A stretch of 9,799 nt of DNA from Acidobacteriota bacterium (GTDB lineage Bacteria; Acidobacteriota; Polarisedimenticolia; QHYA01), in NCBI GenBank assembly GCA_003223995.1, contig QHYA01000201.1, positions 1 to 9,799 of the forward strand, written 5' to 3'. The position numbers and the translations under genes are program-made. The notes below the pieces were generated by a model. It ran no database searches. It saw nothing but the letters and a program-made list of their open reading frames with translations, and was not told where the DNA came from. This document shows, piece after piece, positions 5,763 through 9,799 of the stretch (its first letter is position 1; every line of letters starts with the position of its first letter).

Positions 5763-8333
5763 TTACTGCTGAACGAGCGTGTCTACTCCCACGATGCTGA
5801 CCCGGCCGTGGGAGACAGTACGTGTATCTCCCGACGTCGCACAGTTGACGGTGAACGTCACCTGGGAAGACGAGCCGGCGGCGGGCGTGAACACTCCTTC
5901 CAGCGCGATGCCCCCCTTGGCGACGTTTCCGGGGTCTCCCAAAAGCAGCGTGTCCAGGCGATCGATCTGCGTGGTGACACCGTTCTCCACCGCCGCGAGG
6001 GTGCATGTCACCTGCGTCTGTCCCTTGGCGAAAGGCGCATTCAGCTTGGCATCAAGCATGTACGAGTTGGTTCCGGAGACGGTCTGAGAGAGCACCGCGG
6101 TGCTGGCTGAGGTGATCGATGCCGAGTCGAATCTCTTGTGCCATCCGTAAGTCTTGCCCGGAGCTCCGTCCTTGCCGTTACAGATGACTGTAGGATTATC
6201 GCTACCGAGCGGATCGTCCACCCACGAGTTCAAGAGCTCGTCGACGTGTTGAGTGTAGACAAGAAGGGCCGACCCTTGCTTGCAATCGCTGGGATAGCCC
6301 AGGGCCCCCGGTTGGACGATGACTTTTCTGGAGCCTCTCCCATGCCAACCCTTGTCTCCCTTTTCCCCTTTGTCTCCCTTGTCTCCCCTATCTCCCTTGT
6401 CTCCCTTCTGTCCGTTGGTACCCACGGCTCCGTCCTTTCCGTGACAGACCACCGTCGGATTGTCGACAGCGAGAGGATCATCCACCCATGAGTTCGTTGC
6501 TTCGTCGACGTGCTGGGTGTAGACGAGGAGGGCCGAGCCCTGCCGGCAATCACTCGGATAGGCCGGGTCGCTCGGCGGGACGACGACTTTTCTCAGACCT
6601 TTTCCGTGCTGGCCCTTGTCTCCCTTGTCGCCCTTCAATCCATTGGTGCCATCCTTTCCGTGACAGACCACCGTGGGATTGTCGCCACCGACAGGGTCAT
6701 CCACCCAGGAGCTCGATGCTTCATCCACGTGCTGGGTGTAGACGAGGAGGGCCGAGCCCTGCCGGCATTCACTGGGATAGCCCGCACCGCCCGGCGGGAC
6801 GACGACTCTCCGCAAGCCCTTTCCATGCAGCCCCTTGTCTCCCTTGTCCCCCTTGTCCCCGTGGTCACCCTTCTGTCCGTTGGCGCCCGGGGCTCCGTCC
6901 TTTCCGTGACAGACCACCGTCGGATTGTCTTCGCCAAGGGGATCATCCACCCACGAGTTCGTTGCTTCGTCAACGTGCCGGGTATAGACGACCAGAGCAG
7001 AGCCCTGCCTGCAATCACTGGGGTAGTTCAGGTCGCCCGGCGGGATGATGACTTTTCTGAAGCTCTTCCCATGCTCTCCCCTGTCACCTTTGTCTCCCTT
7101 GTCGCCCTTCTGTCCGTTGGCGCCCGGAATTCCGTTCAGTCCGTTCTGCCCCGGCGCTCCATCTCTTCCGTTCAGCCCGGAAATCCCATCCTTGCCGCGG
7201 CAGAGGTAGGCTGGAGCGGTACCGTCGTCTTCCCACGCCCCATTGACGAACTGCTGGGCGTAGATGGCGGCGACCGCACCCTGTTCACATCCTGTAAGCG
7301 CGTACTGCGAGTCTGACGGCTGGATCAGGGTCCTTCTGAAGCCTTTGCCGTGTTGACCGTTCTGACCCGCGAGTCCGTTGATTCCTGTGTCGCCCTTCTC
7401 ACCTTTCACACCCTGCACACCCTGGACGCCCAGATCGCCCTTGGGCCCTTGCGGCCCAAGCGCGCCGACGTCGCCCTTCACGCCGGGCAGCCCCGCCACG
7501 CCCTGGACGCCCGGATCGCCCTTGGGGCCTTGCGGCCCGATCACGCCTGCGTCGCCCTTGTCGCCCTTCACGCCAGGCAGCCCTGCCACGCCCTGGACGC
7601 CCAGATCGCCCTTGAGCCCTTGCGGCCCGATCGCGCCGACGTCGCCCTTGTCGCCCTTCACGCCAGGCAGCCCCACCACGCCCTGGACGCCCGGATCGCC
7701 CTTCAGTCCTTGCGGGCCGATTGCACCGGGATCGCCCTTGGGCCCTTGCGACCCGATCGCGCCGGCGTCGCCCTTGTCGCCTTTCACGCCGGGCAGCCCC
7801 GCCACGCCCTGGATGCCGGGATCGCCCTTCGGCCCTTGCGAGCCTATTGCGCCGGGATCGCCCTTCGGCCCCTGCGGTCCCACTGGACCCGGCCCACCTC
7901 CAGGCAACGAGAAATTGAAGGAAACGCCATCGTTGTACGGGGTTCCCTGGCCGGTCGAAACGATCATTCGGTAGGTGCCCGCGGGATTGAAATCGGCACA
8001 GTTGATCAGGACGCTGATCTGGCTGTCATTCCACTGTCCAGAGCCCGGAATGAAGGTCTTCTGGAAGCCCCCGCAGCCGATGTTGACAGCTGGAGTGGCC
8101 CCAGTGTTCGTGAAGTTCCTGCCGTATATGATCAGCGTTCTCAGAGAACTATTGAAGGCTGGCGTGGCCGAGTGCGTGTCTAACCCACACGAACTATCCA
8201 GCGTGGCGCTGCTAACCTCCAGTTGGTTTGCGGAATGTGAGTCAGGGGTTTGAGCCCTGCTGACCGACAATGCGACAACAGGTAAGAGAACTGCGAGGAC
8301 GACGGCAACGGTGTTTTTCCCCAAAAACCGCAT
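5763..8333 (-). CDS. Large secreted collagen-like fibre protein with five two-cysteine modules
   Basis: An 856-residue protein. The ATG at 8333 follows AAGGAGG at 5-nt spacing and opens a signal peptide (residues 1-28). Order of parts: an IPT/TIG-like beta domain (37-143, three Cys); 61 unbroken Gly-X-Y triplets (146-328); then five globular modules (330-380, 423-477, 505-559, 578-632, 666-720) separated by 14, 9, 6 and 11 triplets rich in GDK; a last short collagen stretch (720-728); and a beta-sandwich head (729-856, Cys777 and Cys831) like those that end other bacterial collagens. The IPT-collagen-head layout is known from exported bacterial proteins and suggests a trimeric fibre outside the cell. 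The two-cysteine module is not one I can name. There is no LPXTG and no C-terminal membrane helix, so anchoring is unknown. It is preceded by a sigma-54 promoter and a sigma-54 activator gene on the same strand. Confidence 0.92.
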   Translation of the reverse strand: MRFLGKNTVAVVLAVLLPVVALSVSRAQTPDSHSANQLEVSSATLDSSCGLDTHSATPAFNSSLRTLIIYGRNFTNTGATPAVNIGCGGFQKTFIPGSGQWNDSQISVLINCADFNPAGTYRMIVSTGQGTPYNDGVSFNFSLPGGGPGPVGPQGPKGDPGAIGSQGPKGDPGIQGVAGLPGVKGDKGDAGAIGSQGPKGDPGAIGPQGLKGDPGVQGVVGLPGVKGDKGDVGAIGPQGLKGDLGVQGVAGLPGVKGDKGDAGVIGPQGPKGDPGVQGVAGLPGVKGDVGALGPQGPKGDLGVQGVQGVKGEKGDTGINGLAGQNGQHGKGFRRTLIQPSDSQYALTGCEQGAVAAIYAQQFVNGAWEDDGTAPAYLCRGKDGISGLNGRDGAPGQNGLNGIPGANGQKGDKGDKGDRGEHGKSFRKVIIPPGDLNYPSDCRQGSALVVYTRHVDEATNSWVDDPLGEDNPTVVCHGKDGAPGANGQKGDHGDKGDKGDKGLHGKGLRRVVVPPGGAGYPSECRQGSALLVYTQHVDEASSSWVDDPVGGDNPTVVCHGKDGTNGLKGDKGDKGQHGKGLRKVVVPPSDPAYPSDCRQGSALLVYTQHVDEATNSWVDDPLAVDNPTVVCHGKDGAVGTNGQKGDKGDRGDKGDKGEKGDKGWHGRGSRKVIVQPGALGYPSDCKQGSALLVYTQHVDELLNSWVDDPLGSDNPTVICNGKDGAPGKTYGWHKRFDSASITSASTAVLSQTVSGTNSYMLDAKLNAPFAKGQTQVTCTLAAVENGVTTQIDRLDTLLLGDPGNVAKGGIALEGVFTPAAGSSSQVTFTVNCATSGDTRTVSHGRVSIVGVDTLVQQ
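6174..6338 (-). repeat. Two-cysteine module 5 (residues 666-720)
   Basis: A 55-residue copy with YPSDCKQGSALLVYTQHVDE and ending TVICNG; Cys684 and Cys718 are 34 apart. About 40 of 55 residues match module 4. It is the most diverged of the four 55-residue copies, including at DNA level, and is followed by only a short collagen stretch before the head. Confidence 0.85.
6438..6602 (-). repeat. Two-cysteine module 4 (residues 578-632)
   Basis: A 55-residue copy with YPSDCRQGSALLVYTQHVDE, NSWVDDPL and ending TVVCHG; Cys596 and Cys630. It matches modules 2 and 3 at about 44 of 55 residues each. A 41-bp DNA stretch (6508-6548) is identical to 6727-6767 in module 3. Confidence 0.85.
6657..6821 (-). 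repeat. Two-cysteine module 3 (residues 505-559)
   Basis: A 55-residue copy with YPSECRQGSALLVYTQHVDE, SSWVDDPV and ending TVVCHG; Cys523 and Cys557. It is separated from module 4 by the shortest collagen linker, six triplets. Confidence 0.85.
6903..7067 (-). repeat. Two-cysteine module 2 (residues 423-477)
   Basis: A 55-residue copy with YPSDCRQGSALVVYTRHVDE, NSWVDDPL and ending TVVCHG; Cys441 and Cys475. A 39-bp DNA stretch (6891-6929) crossing its end is identical to 6426-6464 at the end of module 4. Confidence 0.85.
7194..7346 (-). repeat. Two-cysteine module 1, divergent (residues 330-380)
   Basis: A 51-residue outlier that keeps the frame of the module: KGFRR start, GCEQGAVAAIYAQ, NGAWEDD and ending YLCRGKDG. 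Cys349 and Cys378 are 29 apart instead of 34. It sits directly after the long collagen stalk. Confidence 0.75.
7350..7898 (-). repeat. Main collagen stalk, 61 Gly-X-Y triplets with a 90-bp higher-order repeat
   Basis: Residues 146-328 have Gly at every third position without a break. GVQGVAGLPGVKGDKGD-type units recur with starts near residues 173, 215, 245, 275 and 302, so the main period is 30 residues (90 bp), with one longer unit (42) and one shorter (27). GPK, GDK, GDP and GVK triplets dominate; such charged and Pro-rich triplets stabilise bacterial collagen without hydroxyproline. Confidence 0.9.
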
Positions 8334-8338
8334 CTGAG

Positions 8339-8345
8339 CCTCCTT
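8339..8345 (-). promoter_or_regulatory. Ribosome binding site that fixes the collagen gene start
   Basis: A full AAGGAGG reads on the minus strand 5 nt before the ATG at 8333. It decides against the upstream in-frame ATG at 8465, which would add 44 residues before the signal peptide. Confidence 0.85.
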
Positions 8346-8581
8346 GAGCACGTGGGAATCTCCCAAGTCTGAATTCGATGGGATCGCCTCTTCCCGGATG
8401 TCGTGCCCACCGATGGCCTGCCGCCCCGCTCTTTGGGGGAGGGTGTCAGTATCATGCCCAGGCAACGGTGCCGAGAATGACTTGAGCCTTTGGTCGCAGA
8501 ATCCGGCCTGGGTGACACGAGACTGCTACCGGAAGCTGCATCGAAGACGGAACTTGTTTTTCCTGTCCCTGCTCACCTTTC

Positions 8582-8607
8582 GATGAATTCATCCCCCCAT
8601 TGGGATG
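8582..8607. repeat. Overlapping palindromes in the collagen mRNA leader
   Basis: GATGAATTCATC (8582-8593) is a perfect 12-bp palindrome. CATCCC (8590-8595) and GGGATG (8602-8607) form a 6-bp stem over 6 nt. The two share CATC at 8590-8593, so they exclude one another. They lie about 5-30 nt after the predicted sigma-54 start site. Confidence 0.5.
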
Positions 8608-8623
8608 ATGTCGGACGGGCATG

Positions 8624-8639
8624 AGCAATCCTCGTGCCG
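8624..8639 (-). promoter_or_regulatory. Sigma-54 (-24/-12) promoter of the collagen-like gene
   Basis: On the minus strand the site reads CGGCACG-AGGA-TTGCT, against the consensus TGGCACG-N4-TTGCW. It differs only at the first base and keeps the essential GG (8638-8637) and GC (8626-8625) exactly 10 bp apart. Transcription would start near 8613 toward the collagen gene, the only gene downstream on that strand before 5763. The gene immediately upstream encodes a sigma-54 activator, which supports the call. Confidence 0.8.
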
Positions 8640-8649
8640 AATGACACAC

Positions 8650-8687
8650 GCTCGCGGCATCTGCAGCAACCATGGGCCTGAGCGAGC
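8650..8687. promoter_or_regulatory. Possible activator-binding dyad upstream of the sigma-54 promoter
   Basis: GCTCGC (8650-8655) and GCGAGC (8682-8687) form 6-bp inverted arms whose centres are 32 bp apart, about three helical turns. They lie about 37-74 bp upstream of the predicted start site, nearer than the usual -80 to -150 for enhancer sites of this activator class. Confidence 0.25.
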
Positions 8688-8690
8688 CTT

Positions 8691-8707
8691 TCGGACCCTC
8701 ACGGCCT
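8691..8707. repeat. 17-bp direct repeat, copy 2 (upstream of the collagen promoter)
   Basis: Identical to 5694-5710. It lies 29 bp past the stop of the sigma-54 activator gene and about 80-95 bp upstream of the predicted collagen transcription start. It could be a shared 3' element, an activator site or a boundary mark. Confidence 0.8.
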
Positions 8708-8736
8708 CTTGAGAACTGCCCCTTTGAAGAGTCGTG

Positions 8737-9783
8737 TTACAGGAGACTGATACACAGAGTGGCCCTTCTTTCCGCTTCTACACGGGCGACCTCAGGAGCA
8801 ATCTGATGCTTCTTGAGTTTCCGGTAGAGGGTCATCCTGGAGCAATGAAGCTTTCGGCACGCTTGGCTCTTGTTCCAGTTTGTCGACCGAAGGGCCGACA
8901 AGAGCCGCTCTCGCTCGTCGCTGGCCAACCCGGCTTCGGCATGAGTCGCTTGCCACAACTGCTCTTCCACTTCGAGCCGGGATATCCGTCTGGACGGACC
9001 GTTGACGAAGAGCGTCTCGAGCAGGTTCCTGAGCTCGCGCACATTGCCCGGCCAGTCGTAACCTTGGAGACATTCGAGAGCTTCCTTCGAGAGCCCCTCG
9101 ACAGCCTGGCCGAACTGTCGATTCAGGCTGAGAATGAAATGGTGAACCAAATCGGCCATGTCCTCGTTGTGCTCGCGCAGAGCCGGGATCGTGATCCTGA
9201 ATACGTTGAGCCGATAGAACAGGTCCCGCCGGAACCGCCCAGCCTGGACCATCTGCTCGAGCCTGCGGTTCGTCGCGGAAATGATCCGGATGTCGAGAGG
9301 AACGATCATCCTTCCTCCGAGCCGGACGACACTTCGACTTTCCAGCGCATTGAGAACTTTGGCCTGGGAGAGATCGCTCATGTCTCCGATCTCGTCGAGC
9401 AGGACGGTGCCGCCCTCGGCCAGCTTCAACTTGCCCGGATAGCCGGACACGGCGCCCGTGAAAGCGCCCCGCTCATGCCCGAACAACTCGCTCTCGAGCA
9501 GCGCGTCGGGGAGGGCCGCGCAGTTGATGACGCTGAGAGGTCGAGCCTTCCGTGAGCTGCCGAGATGGATAAGCTCCGCGGCAAGGTACTTGCCCGTCCC
9601 CGTCTCACCCGTGATGAGCACCGTGCTGTCCGTCCGCGTCGCGGCCGCAATTTTTGCCCTGACGGCCCTCATGACGGAGCTTCCTCCGATCATCTCGGCC
9701 TGATCGGGCGGACCTCTCCGGAGCAAGCCTTCAGTCCGGCCATTCCAGCCGTTGTTGGAGGCCAATAGAAGCGGCTGACTCAT
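8737..9783 (-). CDS. Sigma-54-dependent transcriptional activator (NtrC-type AAA+ with Fis-type HTH)
   Basis: The 348 residues seen contain a complete AAA+ domain: Walker A GETGTGK at 59-65, the sigma-54 contact loop GAFTGA at 106-111, Walker B TVLLDE at 126-131, sensor I ATN at 170-172, arginine-finger region GRFRRDLFYRL at 182-192 and sensor II WPGNVREL at 244-251. A Fis-type helix-turn-helix follows at 296-325 (NWNKSQACRKLHCSRMTLYRKL). Such proteins hydrolyse ATP to open sigma-54 promoters. Only about 30 residues precede the AAA+ domain from this ATG, and no ribosome binding site is visible. The frame stays open upstream to the window edge, so a sensory or receiver domain may lie outside; alternatively the ATGA at 9783-9780 may mark overlap with an upstream gene. 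The target is probably the collagen gene behind it (inference). Confidence 0.9.
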   Translation of the reverse strand: MSQPLLLASNNGWNGRTEGLLRRGPPDQAEMIGGSSVMRAVRAKIAAATRTDSTVLITGETGTGKYLAAELIHLGSSRKARPLSVINCAALPDALLESELFGHERGAFTGAVSGYPGKLKLAEGGTVLLDEIGDMSDLSQAKVLNALESRSVVRLGGRMIVPLDIRIISATNRRLEQMVQAGRFRRDLFYRLNVFRITIPALREHNEDMADLVHHFILSLNRQFGQAVEGLSKEALECLQGYDWPGNVRELRNLLETLFVNGPSRRISRLEVEEQLWQATHAEAGLASDERERLLSALRSTNWNKSQACRKLHCSRMTLYRKLKKHQIAPEVARVEAERRATLCISLL

Positions 9784-9799
9784 GTCGGAGTCATGGTGC

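Larger units (their letters stand above)
8334..8736. other. 403-bp regulatory spacer upstream of the collagen gene
   Basis: The spacer lies between the stop of the sigma-54 activator gene (8737) and the collagen start (8333). In minus-strand order it holds the second 17-bp repeat, a 6-bp dyad, a sigma-54 promoter, a leader of about 280 nt with palindromes near its 5' end, and the collagen ribosome binding site. In-frame codons upstream of 8333 (to 8465) are open but not protein-like. I see no separate gene. Confidence 0.7.

Noticed and set aside
7350..7898. Regular repeats resembling a CRISPR array
   Set aside because: The repeats are coding Gly-X-Y units in frame, with no constant repeat and unique spacer pattern and no cas genes.
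6510..8183. Two long plus-strand open frames (6510-7316, 7350-8183) opposite the collagen gene
   Set aside because: They repeat with the period of the collagen modules and are by-products of the repeated sense codons.
8334..8465. Upstream in-frame start (ATG 8465) for the collagen gene
   Set aside because: It would put 44 polar residues before a clear signal peptide, while the ATG at 8333 has a perfect AAGGAGG site.
8665..8679. Second -24/-12-like site on the minus strand (AGGCCCATGGTTGCT)
   Set aside because: GG and GC are only 9 bp apart, one short of the required spacing, and the -24 half is poor.
1..9799. tRNA, rRNA, transposase or integrase genes
   Set aside because: I saw no cloverleaf, rRNA-like stretch or recombinase motif on either strand, so any mobility of the collagen block rests only on the 17-bp repeats.

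Overview
The window is high-GC bacterial DNA. Almost every long gene has many antisense shadow frames, which is typical of high GC3. Two secreted proteins carry animal-like beta-sandwich or collagen modules, there is an exported DUF1028/TPR protein, and the activator and promoter are of the sigma-54 type. This fits a diderm environmental lineage such as Acidobacteriota or Myxococcota. The assignment is inference from gene style only; there is no rRNA or marker gene.

Layout. Positions 1-1074 (minus strand) hold a two-gene operon: a metallo-beta-lactamase-fold hydrolase of glyoxalase II type, whose stop overlaps the GTG start of an aldo/keto reductase that runs off the left edge. Both families handle reactive aldehydes or their thioesters, so a detoxification operon is plausible. 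A 218-bp divergent spacer follows. From 1293 to 5559 (plus strand) come an exported DUF1028 protein with a C-terminal TPR-like tail, a secreted PQQ-type sugar (glucose/sorbosone) dehydrogenase with a C-terminal fibronectin-like domain, and a 12-helix major facilitator transporter. A spacer rich in hairpins (5560-5762) separates these from convergent genes.

Positions 5763-9783 (minus strand) are the most distinctive part: a sigma-54-dependent activator (GAFTGA and Walker motifs intact), a 403-bp spacer with a textbook -24/-12 promoter (GG-N10-GC), and an 856-residue secreted collagen-like protein. The collagen protein runs as signal peptide, IPT/TIG-like domain, 61 unbroken Gly-X-Y triplets, then five copies of a two-cysteine module of about 55 residues alternating with short charged collagen stretches, and a C-terminal beta-sandwich head. 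The likely reading is a surface or extracellular fibre switched on by its own neighbouring activator through sigma-54. A 17-bp direct repeat brackets the collagen gene and its promoter almost exactly, suggesting that the block moved or was duplicated as a unit, or that both activator and fibre genes share a 3' element.

The collagen/two-cysteine fibre with its sigma-54 circuit is the best candidate for something undescribed here. The remaining genes belong to known families with a few oddities, notably a missing catalytic Tyr in the aldo/keto reductase.
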